Shown here piece after piece: positions 1 through 6,001 of a DNA stretch of 7,078 bases. Under the pieces are notes generated by a model. The model did not search any database. It was given only the letters and a program-made list of their open reading frames with translations, and was not told where the DNA came from. Within the stretch, counting starts at the first letter, position 1. Each line of letters starts with the position of its first letter. Source of the stretch: Polynucleobacter sp. UBA2650 (GTDB taxonomy: Bacteria > Pseudomonadota > Gammaproteobacteria > Burkholderiales > Burkholderiaceae); contig DENG01000068.1 in the NCBI GenBank assembly GCA_002359975.1, positions 2,719 through 9,796 on the forward strand, given 5' to 3'. The translations under genes were made by a program, and so were the position numbers.

Positions 1-286
1 AAAGATTTGGGAAGCATTTGCGTGGACGCTCGCTGATGAACGAATTAAGCATGTTCGTCAGAAGGGTATGATCTTTGCATTTGATATTCATGAGCACTCA
101 ATTAAAAACCCAGAAACCCTCTCAAAAGAGTTATTTCAAAGGGGGATGCAAGAAGGTGTTTTGATAAGACCAATTGGGCAAACGGTCTATGTCATGCCAC
201 CTTATATTCTGAGTGACACAGAAATAGAATTAATGAGTAAGGGTATTTGCCAAGCCCTTAATAAAACCCTTAATACCTCTAAATAG
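1..286 (+). CDS. bioA: Adenosylmethionine-8-amino-7-oxononanoate aminotransferase (BioA), C-terminal fragment
   Basis: This is the 3' end of a gene that begins before the window. Complete codons start at base 2, and 94 residues are visible before a TAG stop. BioA is a cytosolic PLP-dependent class III aminotransferase that uses S-adenosylmethionine as amino donor to convert KAPA to 7,8-diaminononanoate in biotin synthesis. The fragment matches the small C-terminal domain of E. coli BioA. It has a segment around IKHVRQKGMIFAFDI, then GVLIRPIGQTVYVMPPYI, which corresponds to E. coli WIRPFGKLIYLMPPYI. That motif carries the arginine (visible residue 56) equivalent to the substrate-carboxylate-binding Arg391. 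The PLP lysine lies upstream, outside the window. bioF follows after 21 bases, so the two are very likely one operon. The last codons contain a short tandem repeat (255-278). Identity is firm from the motif and the neighbours; intactness of the rest cannot be judged. Confidence 0.93.
   Translation, partial: KIWEAFAWTLADERIKHVRQKGMIFAFDIHEHSIKNPETLSKELFQRGMQEGVLIRPIGQTVYVMPPYILSDTEIELMSKGICQALNKTLNTSK
255..278 (+). repeat. Short tandem repeat at the 3' end of bioA
   Basis: CCCTTAATA occurs at 255-263 and again at 267-275, giving a 12-base period in frame. It encodes the repeated Leu-Asn of LNKTLNT close to the BioA C-terminus. It is probably a small in-frame duplication of no functional weight. 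Confidence 0.6.
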
Positions 287-307
287 TCCTAAAGATATCT
301 AGCAGAT

Positions 308-1522
308 ATGTTCTTTGTAAAAAACCAAATTACTCAGGGACTAGCAGAACTAGATGCTCAGTTACTCAGGCGCAAGATCCGAACCGTTGAATCCCCATGT
401 GGCACACGAATACACATTGCAGGACGAGAACTACAAGCCTTTTGCAGCAATGACTACCTCGGCTTTGCCAACCACCCTGAACTAATTAATGCACTTGCAG
501 AGGGAGCGCGGCGATTTGGGGTTGGCAGCGGCGCCTCACATTTAATTAGCGGGCATCAAACGATTCATGATTTGCTAGAAACAAAACTGGCTCAGACCCA
601 AGCTCAATCAATACCTAAGGCTAACGCCCTGTTTTTTTCTACCGGCTATCTAGCCAATATCAGTGCGATTACTGCACTCAGCAATCTCAAGAGTAGTGCT
701 TCCAGAATCTATTCAGCTCGCCTAAATCATGCCTCTCTAATTGATGGCGTCCGGCTCGCCAAAGGGCAAAGTAATGCCGATGTGTTTATCTTTGATCATC
801 GCGATCTGGGTCCGCTCGGGGATGAACTCAAACGAGATTCTTCTGAGCACAAACTCATCGTCATTGATGGTGTCTTCAGTATGGATGGCGATTTAGCACC
901 AATAGGCGAACTACTTCAACTAGCTGAGCAGCATGATGCCTTACTTTTAATCGATGATGCCCATGGCTTTGGTGTTTTAGGAAATCAGGGTCACGGCATT
1001 TTGGAAGATAGTGGTCTTTGCTCCGAACGTCTTATTTATATTGGCACTCTTGGCAAAGCAGCAGGCCTCAGTGGAGCGTTCGTTTGTGCTCATGAGCTCC
1101 TGATTGAGTGGTTAATTCAAAAGGCTCGCCCCTATATTTACAGTACCGCAAGTTCTCCTGCTGTAGCCTTTGCCTTAATACAAAGTCTTGATCTGATAAA
1201 AGGTCGAGCTGGTCAGGAAGCCCGTACCAAACTGCGAAGCAATATCACGCATTGGCAAAATCTCGCACAATTTAAGACCTGGCAAATATTAAAGTCAGAT
1301 ACTGCAATTCAGCCCATTGTCGTCGGAAGCAATGAAACTGCACTTCAACTAGCCAAAGATTTAGACCTTGCCGGATATTGGATTCCGGCGATTCGTCCGC
1401 CTACCGTGCCACAAGGAATGTCTCGTTTGCGTATGACTCTGTCTGCCACCCACACCCACGCTGAGATTTCTGTATTAGCAAAAACTCTTTTCGATCTTGA
1501 ATCGAAGGGACGGTCATCATGA
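308..1522 (+). CDS. bioF: 8-amino-7-oxononanoate synthase (KAPA synthase, BioF)
   Basis: This is a 404-residue, full-length PLP enzyme of the alpha-oxoamine synthase family. It condenses a pimeloyl thioester with L-alanine, releasing CO2, to give KAPA, the first step of biotin ring assembly. Visible motifs in order are SNDYLGF (47-53), GVGSGASHLISG (71-82), STGYLAN (111-117), LNHASL with the PLP-stacking His141, VFSMDGD (189-195), DDAHGFG (216-222; Asp217 and His219 near the cofactor), and GTLGKAAGLSGAF with the Schiff-base lysine at 250. All expected catalytic residues are present. The ATG at 308 is chosen because a TAA lies in frame just upstream (290-292) and the distance from the N-terminus to SNDYLG matches E. 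coli BioF. No clear Shine-Dalgarno precedes it, so translation may depend on coupling to bioA. The stop overlaps the bioD start. Confidence 0.97.
   Translation: MFFVKNQITQGLAELDAQLLRRKIRTVESPCGTRIHIAGRELQAFCSNDYLGFANHPELINALAEGARRFGVGSGASHLISGHQTIHDLLETKLAQTQAQSIPKANALFFSTGYLANISAITALSNLKSSASRIYSARLNHASLIDGVRLAKGQSNADVFIFDHRDLGPLGDELKRDSSEHKLIVIDGVFSMDGDLAPIGELLQLAEQHDALLLIDDAHGFGVLGNQGHGILEDSGLCSERLIYIGTLGKAAGLSGAFVCAHELLIEWLIQKARPYIYSTASSPAVAFALIQSLDLIKGRAGQEARTKLRSNITHWQNLAQFKTWQILKSDTAIQPIVVGSNETALQLAKDLDLAGYWIPAIRPPTVPQGMSRLRMTLSATHTHAEISVLAKTLFDLESKGRSS
1505..1510 (+). promoter_or_regulatory. Ribosome binding site of bioD
   Basis: The purine-rich hexamer AAGGGA lies 8 bases before the bioD ATG at 1519 and inside the end of bioF. 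It supports this start and, with the ATGA overlap, translational coupling of bioD to bioF. Confidence 0.6.
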
Positions 1523-2244
1523 CACATTCTTACTTTATTACTGGTACCGATACAGAGGTTGGCAAAACTTTAGTAACGGCTGCTATCGTCTATAAATTAA
1601 ATCAATCTAAGCATGGCTCTGCTTCAGCCTTTAAACCTCTAGTTGCAGGCACTTACATGGACCAAGTCGGTCAATTACGTAACGAAGATATTGAGACCTA
1701 TGTAATTGCTGGTGGTAATAAAATTCCAAGGGAGTTGCTCTGCCCATATGTTCTTGAATTTCCAGCTGCGCCCCATTTGGTAGCAAAAGAAAAAGGTGTC
1801 AAATTAGATCCGCAAGAAATGCTCAAGGGTTTTCAAGGAATTCAACAAGCGGTAGATTATGTGATTGTGGAGGGAGCTGGCGGCTTCTTGACCCCAATCA
1901 ATGAGACGCAGGATCTCTCTGATTTTTGCAAACTAATCGATCTTCCCCTTATTTTGTCTGTAGGTATTCGTTTGGGTTGCTTAAATCACACTTTATTAAC
2001 GGTGGAAGCCATTGAAAAAAGAGGTTTGAAGTTAGCCGGCTGGGTCGCTAACTGTATTAGCCATGAAATGCCATACCGCGATGAAAACATCAACGCACTT
2101 CGTGACCGTATTACTGCACCCTTACTGGGCGTGATTGAGCACTTACCAAAATCCCTGCAAAAAGCAGTTAATGCGCCTTATTCTTTAGAGGCAATTAAGT
2201 TTGCTGCCGATTCTATAGCGCTACCAAACGAAGAATTTGACTAA
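1519..2244 (+). CDS. bioD: ATP-dependent dethiobiotin synthetase (BioD)
   Basis: This is a 241-residue cytosolic P-loop enzyme that carboxylates 7,8-diaminononanoate and closes the ureido ring at the expense of ATP, giving dethiobiotin. It aligns along its whole length with E. coli BioD (225 residues). Motifs are the P-loop GTDTEVGKT (9-17, Lys16), FKPLVAGT (38-45, with Lys39 equivalent to catalytic Lys37), RNED (54-57, Asp57 equivalent to a Mg ligand), VEGAGG (117-122, Glu118 equivalent to the other Mg ligand), VGIRLGCLNH (148-157) and the base-recognition segment GWVAN (174-178). E. coli has KPVASG where this protein has KPLVAG, so the serine is replaced by alanine; I recall alanine there in other BioDs, so this is probably not disabling. 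The start overlaps the bioF stop in ATGA and has a good ribosome binding site. Its TAA stop (2242-2244) overlaps the stop of the opposing fadD-like gene. No bioB follows. Confidence 0.97.
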   Translation: MTHSYFITGTDTEVGKTLVTAAIVYKLNQSKHGSASAFKPLVAGTYMDQVGQLRNEDIETYVIAGGNKIPRELLCPYVLEFPAAPHLVAKEKGVKLDPQEMLKGFQGIQQAVDYVIVEGAGGFLTPINETQDLSDFCKLIDLPLILSVGIRLGCLNHTLLTVEAIEKRGLKLAGWVANCISHEMPYRDENINALRDRITAPLLGVIEHLPKSLQKAVNAPYSLEAIKFAADSIALPNEEFD

Positions 2245-3944
2245 GCATTACTCTCATCGCGCAGAACACGGCGCAAGATTTTGCCCACATTATTCTTGGG
2301 CAGGCTTTCTCTAAACTCAATTTGTGTTGGCCGTTTGTAGTGCGTAAGTTCTCGATTACAAACGTCCACGATGAGACTCTCGGTGATATTTAAATCTTCA
2401 CGCACTACAAATAACTTAACTGCCTCTCCAGACGATGTCTGTCGCACACCAACAACAGCGCACTCAACCACGCCCGGAATCGAAGCGACGATATCTTCCA
2501 CTTCATTCGGATAAACATTAAAACCAGCCACTAAGATCATGTCTTTTTTTCGATCAACAATCTTGAAATAACCGGCCTCATCCATTAAACCAATATCACC
2601 CGTTCTAAAGTAGCCATCCGATCCCAAGACATTGGAGGTTTCGCTCTCTTGTTGCCAATAGCCTGACATCACTTGTGGTCCGCGAATATAAATTTCACCA
2701 ACCTGACCTGCTACCAAATCTCGCCCATCCTCATCACGGATACACATCTCGGTATCGGGTAGCGGTAAGCCAATCGAGCCCGTAAATTCTTGAGCAAGTG
2801 GCGTGTTACAAGATGCCACTGGTGAGGTTTCCGACAAACCATACCCCTCAGTAATAACCGTTCCTGTTAATGCCTGCCAACGCTCCGCCACAGATCGTTG
2901 TACCGCCATACCCCCGCCAATAGTTAGGGCCCAGCGCGAGAAATCTAAATCGGTAAACTTGGAGTTATTGAGCAGCGCCTGAAACAAGGTGTTAACGCCT
3001 GGGAATACATTTATTTCTGGAAATTCTTTCAAAATTCCAATCAAGTTCGGCAGGTCGCGGGCGTTAGGAACCAAAAGTATCCGTGCTCCAAGACGCATAC
3101 CTAATAAACCACAGCCCGTTAATGCAAAGATGTGATACATCGGCAAAGCACATAAAAAATGCCAGGCTTCTATAGTCTTGCGTTGCTGAATGGGTTTTAG
3201 CCATGCCTCAATTTGCATGACATTTGCAATTAAATTTCGATGGGTCAGGATCGCACCCTTCGATATACCCGTCGTACCGCCTGTGTACTGCAGTAGAGCT
3301 ATATCGCTCTGCGATATAGCTGGTTTTTGATAGCTTAGCTGCGCTCCACGCTCAAGCGCTTGACTAAATTGAATACTCTGTAAGTGATTGGGTAATACGT
3401 ATGGAACTACCTTGCGCTTAAATGTACGAATAAAGCGATCTAACCAAGGGCCCTTCCAACCCAACATCTCGGCGATGCTAGTGATCACCACATGCTTAAG
3501 TGCAATCGCTTGCCCTTCTATTGCAAATGCATCCTCAAGAGTTTTACCAAAATGCTCCAGCAATAAGATAGTCTCTGCACCACAATCACTTAATTGTGCA
3601 GATAACTCTCGGGGCGTATACAAAGGATTAATACTGACAACAATATATCCAGCTCGCAATACCGCATATAAAGCAATTGGATATTGTGGAATATTGGGCA
3701 GCATGATAGCTACCCGCGCACCTTTCTTTAAACCTAAGCTTTGTAGATATGTAGCCAGATTTTTAGAGGCATGATCAATGGCTTGATATGAAAAATGCTT
3801 GCCCATGCACCAATATGCTGGCTGATTGGCATGCTTAGTAAATGACTCATCCAAAAGATCTAATAAAGAGCCATATGCTCCGTAATCGAGCTCATGCGGC
3901 ACGCCAGCAGGGTAGGACGAACGCCATGGTTTATGGGTAATCAT
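2241..3944 (-). CDS. fadD: Long-chain-fatty-acid--CoA ligase (FadD-type, AMP-binding)
   Basis: This 567-residue member of the ANL adenylating superfamily activates long-chain fatty acids with ATP and CoA via an acyl-adenylate, feeding beta-oxidation or lipid synthesis; it is expected on the inner face of the membrane. It is collinear with E. coli FadD from the N-terminal RSSYPAGVP to the C-terminal end. Motifs are NPLYTPREL (106-114), the P-loop YTGGTTGISKG (220-230), LPMYHIFALT (267-276), PGVNTLFQALLNN (315-327), EGYGLSETSP (366-375), TGD (448-450), DRKKDMILVAGFNVYPNE (464-481), and NVGKILRR (552-559) with the adenylation lysine at 555. The ATG at 3944 fits the family N-terminus, but no good Shine-Dalgarno precedes it. 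The gene converges on bioD with a 4-base overlap and diverges from the amidohydrolase gene across 73 bases. It encodes a perfect 11-bp inverted repeat just before the P-loop. Exact chain-length preference cannot be read from sequence. Confidence 0.94.
   Translation of the reverse strand: MITHKPWRSSYPAGVPHELDYGAYGSLLDLLDESFTKHANQPAYWCMGKHFSYQAIDHASKNLATYLQSLGLKKGARVAIMLPNIPQYPIALYAVLRAGYIVVSINPLYTPRELSAQLSDCGAETILLLEHFGKTLEDAFAIEGQAIALKHVVITSIAEMLGWKGPWLDRFIRTFKRKVVPYVLPNHLQSIQFSQALERGAQLSYQKPAISQSDIALLQYTGGTTGISKGAILTHRNLIANVMQIEAWLKPIQQRKTIEAWHFLCALPMYHIFALTGCGLLGMRLGARILLVPNARDLPNLIGILKEFPEINVFPGVNTLFQALLNNSKFTDLDFSRWALTIGGGMAVQRSVAERWQALTGTVITEGYGLSETSPVASCNTPLAQEFTGSIGLPLPDTEMCIRDEDGRDLVAGQVGEIYIRGPQVMSGYWQQESETSNVLGSDGYFRTGDIGLMDEAGYFKIVDRKKDMILVAGFNVYPNEVEDIVASIPGVVECAVVGVRQTSSGEAVKLFVVREDLNITESLIVDVCNRELTHYKRPTQIEFRESLPKNNVGKILRRVLRDESNA
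3297..3321. repeat. Perfect 11-bp inverted repeat with 3-base loop inside fadD
   Basis: The left arm AGCTATATCGC (3297-3307) and right arm GCGATATAGCT (3311-3321) are exact reverse complements separated by TCT. In the fadD reading frame the arms encode Ala-Ile-Ser and Ser-Asp-Ile-Ala around a central Gln, about ten residues before the P-loop, and both use the ATA isoleucine codon. On the + strand (antisense to fadD) the hairpin is followed after two bases by TTTTT (3324-3328), so it resembles a weak intrinsic terminator in that direction. The repeat itself is directly visible; any function is inference. Confidence 0.85.
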
Positions 3945-4017
3945 CAGTATTTATTGCACTTTTTTTCAGTTAAATCGCCTTAATGCTTAGTGTATCGCTT
4001 TGGGCTAATATTGTTCT
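3945..4017. promoter_or_regulatory. Divergent intergenic region between fadD and the M20 amidohydrolase gene
   Basis: This 73-base AT-rich spacer must carry the promoters of both diverging genes unless they lie inside coding sequence. On the + strand a near-consensus -10 hexamer TAATAT lies at 4006-4011. Neither gene has a recognisable Shine-Dalgarno sequence. For fadD I see no convincing -35/-10 pair. I found no clear operator palindrome, for example for a FadR- or PsrA-type regulator. Confidence 0.5.
4006..4011 (+). promoter_or_regulatory. Candidate -10 element for the M20 amidohydrolase gene
   Basis: TAATAT matches the sigma70 -10 consensus TATAAT at four of six positions. It ends 6 bases before the ATG at 4018, which would place the transcription start at or next to the A of the start codon. 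No convincing -35 hexamer is present at 17-18 bases upstream. Treat as tentative. Confidence 0.3.
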
Positions 4018-5208
4018 ATGAGAATCCTTCCTGAAATCCTTGAATCTGCCCAATCGATTGCACAAATCCGCCGCAATATCCATGCTCATCCGGAGTTGCG
4101 TTTTGAGGAAAAACGGACCGCTGAGTTAGTGGCAGAGGCACTTTCTAGCTGGGGAATCCCAATATTTAAAGGTTTGGGTAAAACTGGGGTGGTCGGACGG
4201 ATTGATGGCGAGCTTGGTCCCGGAAAAATGATTGGTCTGCGAGCCGATATGGATGCCCTGCCCTTACAAGAAAAAAATACCTTCCCCCACGCCTCTACCC
4301 ATGCTGGAAAAATGCATGCCTGTGGTCATGATGGCCATACTGCGATGCTGCTAGGTGCGGCGCAATACTTATCCAATCATCGTGAGTTTAAGGGTAGCGT
4401 TGTCTTTATCTTTCAACCTGCTGAAGAAGGTGGTGCGGGTGCACAAGAAATGATTAATGATGGTCTCTTTGAGCAATTTCCTTGCGATGCTGTCTTTGGC
4501 ATGCATAACTGGCCCGGATTGGGTGAGGGGCACTTTGGTGTAATAAGCGGCCCTATGATGGCCTCGAGCAATGAGTTCAGTATTGAAATTCAGGGGAAAG
4601 GTGGCCATGCAGCACTTCCTCACAATAGTGCCGATCCTGTAATGGCTGGTGTTCAGATTGCCCAAGCCCTACAAAGCATCATTACCCGTAATAAGCGCCC
4701 TGTTGATGCAGCAGTGATCTCCATTACGCAGTTTCATGCGGGCGAGACCAGTAACGTTATCCCGGATACCGCCATCTTAGGCGGAACGGTTCGGACCTTT
4801 ACTCTTGAAGTATTAGACTTAATCGAGCGCCGCCTTAATGAGATTAGCAATCAAGTTGCGGGGGCATTTGACTGCAAAGCCAGTATTGCATTCAAGCGTA
4901 ATTATCCGCCCCTCATTAATCATGAAAAAGAAACAGAGTTTGCAAGCAAGGTCATGAAAGAACTGGTTGGAGCAGAACGCGTTAATTTGCGCATTGATCC
5001 CACTATGGGAGCAGAAGACTTTGCCTTCATGCTTCTTAAAAAGCCAGGATGCTATGTATTTTTAGGGAACGGTGATGGCGATCACCGAATTGCTGGTCAT
5101 GGAATGGGGCCATGCCATTTGCATAACCCCTCATACGATTTTAATGACGCACTAATTCCTGTGGGCGTTAATTACTGGGTTCGGCTAGCACAAACCTACT
5201 TAGCCTAA
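4018..5208 (+). CDS. M20D-family amidohydrolase (hippurate hydrolase / N-acyl-amino-acid amidohydrolase-like)
   Basis: This 396-residue zinc/manganese metallopeptidase of family M20D (HipO/AbgB/IAA-amino-acid hydrolase group) cleaves N-acylated amino acids to the free acid and amino acid. Visible motifs are RRNIHAHPELRFEE (18-31), RADMDALP (75-82), HACGHDGHT (100-108; Cys102 and His104 are typical metal ligands), PAEEGGAG (134-141; catalytic and metal-binding Glu pair 136/137), MHNWP (162-166; His163), the lid-domain GKGGHAALPH (193-202; His197), ETSNVIPD (243-250), MGAEDFAF (330-337) and HNPSYDFND (369-377; His369, last metal ligand). No signal peptide is seen, so it is probably cytosolic. 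The ATG is fixed by an in-frame TAA twelve bases upstream (4006-4008) and fits the family N-terminus, yet no Shine-Dalgarno precedes it. Substrate cannot be settled from sequence: hippurate, acetyl-amino acids and other N-acyl conjugates are all possible. It is a single-gene unit converging on the enoyl-CoA hydratase. Confidence 0.93.
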   Translation: MRILPEILESAQSIAQIRRNIHAHPELRFEEKRTAELVAEALSSWGIPIFKGLGKTGVVGRIDGELGPGKMIGLRADMDALPLQEKNTFPHASTHAGKMHACGHDGHTAMLLGAAQYLSNHREFKGSVVFIFQPAEEGGAGAQEMINDGLFEQFPCDAVFGMHNWPGLGEGHFGVISGPMMASSNEFSIEIQGKGGHAALPHNSADPVMAGVQIAQALQSIITRNKRPVDAAVISITQFHAGETSNVIPDTAILGGTVRTFTLEVLDLIERRLNEISNQVAGAFDCKASIAFKRNYPPLINHEKETEFASKVMKELVGAERVNLRIDPTMGAEDFAFMLLKKPGCYVFLGNGDGDHRIAGHGMGPCHLHNPSYDFNDALIPVGVNYWVRLAQTYLA

Positions 5209-5218
5209 AGAGGCTAAG
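5199..5218. terminator. Candidate hairpin between convergent genes
   Basis: CTTAGCCT (5199-5206) and AGGCTAAG (5211-5218) form a perfect 8-bp stem with an AAAG loop. The left arm includes the last two sense codons of the amidohydrolase and the first base of its TAA stop; the right arm lies 4 bases before the end of the opposing hydratase gene. Its position between two converging genes suggests a bidirectional transcription stop. However, neither side has a proper T run: AAAACTAACG follows on the + strand and TAGGTTTG on the - strand. It could instead protect mRNA 3' ends. Confidence 0.4.
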
Positions 5219-5222
5219 AAAA

Positions 5223-5999
5223 CTAACGATTCTTAAATTGGGCAGGTCGCTTTTCTAAAAACGCAGCCATACCCTCCTTTTGATCTTCAGTTCCAAAACA
5301 AGCATGAAAGAGTCTTCGCTCAAAACGAATTCCTTCGCTCAAGCTCATCTCAAAGGCCACATTTACACTTTCTTTCACCATCATTAGAGTAAGAAGTGGC
5401 ATCGCTGCAATGGTTTGTGCGATTGCTTTAGTTTCGACCATCAATTGAGCGGCTGGATAAATGCGCGCCACCAAACCACTGCGCTCGGCTTCTGTAGCAT
5501 CCATCATTCGTCCAGTTAGGCATAGATCCATTGCTTTGGACTTCGAGACTGCGCGTGTCAATCGTTGTGTCCCACCCGACCCCGGAACAATGCCAAGCTT
5601 CACTTCAGGTTGAGCAAATTTAGCGGTATCAGCCGCAATAATCATGTCGCACATCATGGCAAGTTCACAGCCACCACCTAGAGCGTAGCCAGATACTGCG
5701 GCAATCACTGGTTTACGAACCTTGGTGAGCGTTTCCCAATTACGGCTAATGAAGTTATTGCGATAGGTCTCCTGAAAATCAAGCTTTGCCATCTTGCCAA
5801 TATCTGCACCAGCAGCAAATGCTTTTTCGCTTCCCGTAATAATCATGCAAGCAATCGAGTCATCCGCATCAAACTTTAATAAGGCAGTGCCGAGCTCGTT
5901 CATTAACTCATCATTTAGTGCATTGAGGACCTGAGGTCGATTTAAGGTAATGATGGCAACCTTGCCTTCGGTCTCCGTCAAGATGGTGTTGTATGACAT
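5223..5999 (-). CDS. Enoyl-CoA hydratase (crotonase family)
   Basis: This 258-residue crotonase-fold enzyme is expected to hydrate trans-2-enoyl-CoA to 3-hydroxyacyl-CoA in beta-oxidation or a related acyl-CoA pathway. Visible elements are [13 protein letters not shown] (17-29), FAAGADI (61-67, oxyanion hole and CoA loop), [15 protein letters not shown] (104-118) with Glu112, and [17 protein letters not shown] (131-147) with Glu132. The two glutamates are 20 residues apart, as in rat mitochondrial hydratase (Glu144/Glu164), so a true hydratase rather than an isomerase or decarboxylase is likely. Length is typical. The same frame opens 30 bases earlier at 6029, but the ATG at 5999 is preferred because it has an AAGGGA ribosome site 6 bases before it, begins MSYNTILTE as family members do, and starts 2 bases after the mltA stop. 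It is probably co-transcribed with mltA. Precise physiological substrate is unknown. Confidence 0.93.
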   Translation of the reverse strand: MSYNTILTETEGKVAIITLNRPQVLNALNDELMNELGTALLKFDADDSIACMIITGSEKAFAAGADIGKMAKLDFQETYRNNFISRNWETLTKVRKPVIAAVSGYALGGGCELAMMCDMIIAADTAKFAQPEVKLGIVPGSGGTQRLTRAVSKSKAMDLCLTGRMMDATEAERSGLVARIYPAAQLMVETKAIAQTIAAMPLLTLMMVKESVNVAFEMSLSEGIRFERRLFHACFGTEDQKEGMAAFLEKRPAQFKNR

Positions 6000-6001
6000 T
6001 T

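Noticed and set aside
2283..2301. GCCCA / TGGGC inverted repeat near the bioD-fadD junction as a terminator
   Set aside because: The stem is only 5 bp with a 9-base loop and no T run follows on either strand; it lies in the conserved FadD C-terminus.
3388..3774. 128-codon open frame on the + strand
   Set aside because: It is wholly inside fadD on the other strand, has no ribosome site or recognisable motif, and the fadD frame carries all family motifs.
2241..3944. The acyl-CoA ligase next to bioF as a pimeloyl-CoA synthetase (BioW-like) supplying biotin synthesis
   Set aside because: The protein is collinear with FadD, not with the smaller BioW family, and lies on the opposite strand in a separate transcription unit.
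4369..4665. 98-codon open frame on the - strand
   Set aside because: It is antisense to the conserved core of the M20 amidohydrolase, with low-information protein content and no family resemblance.
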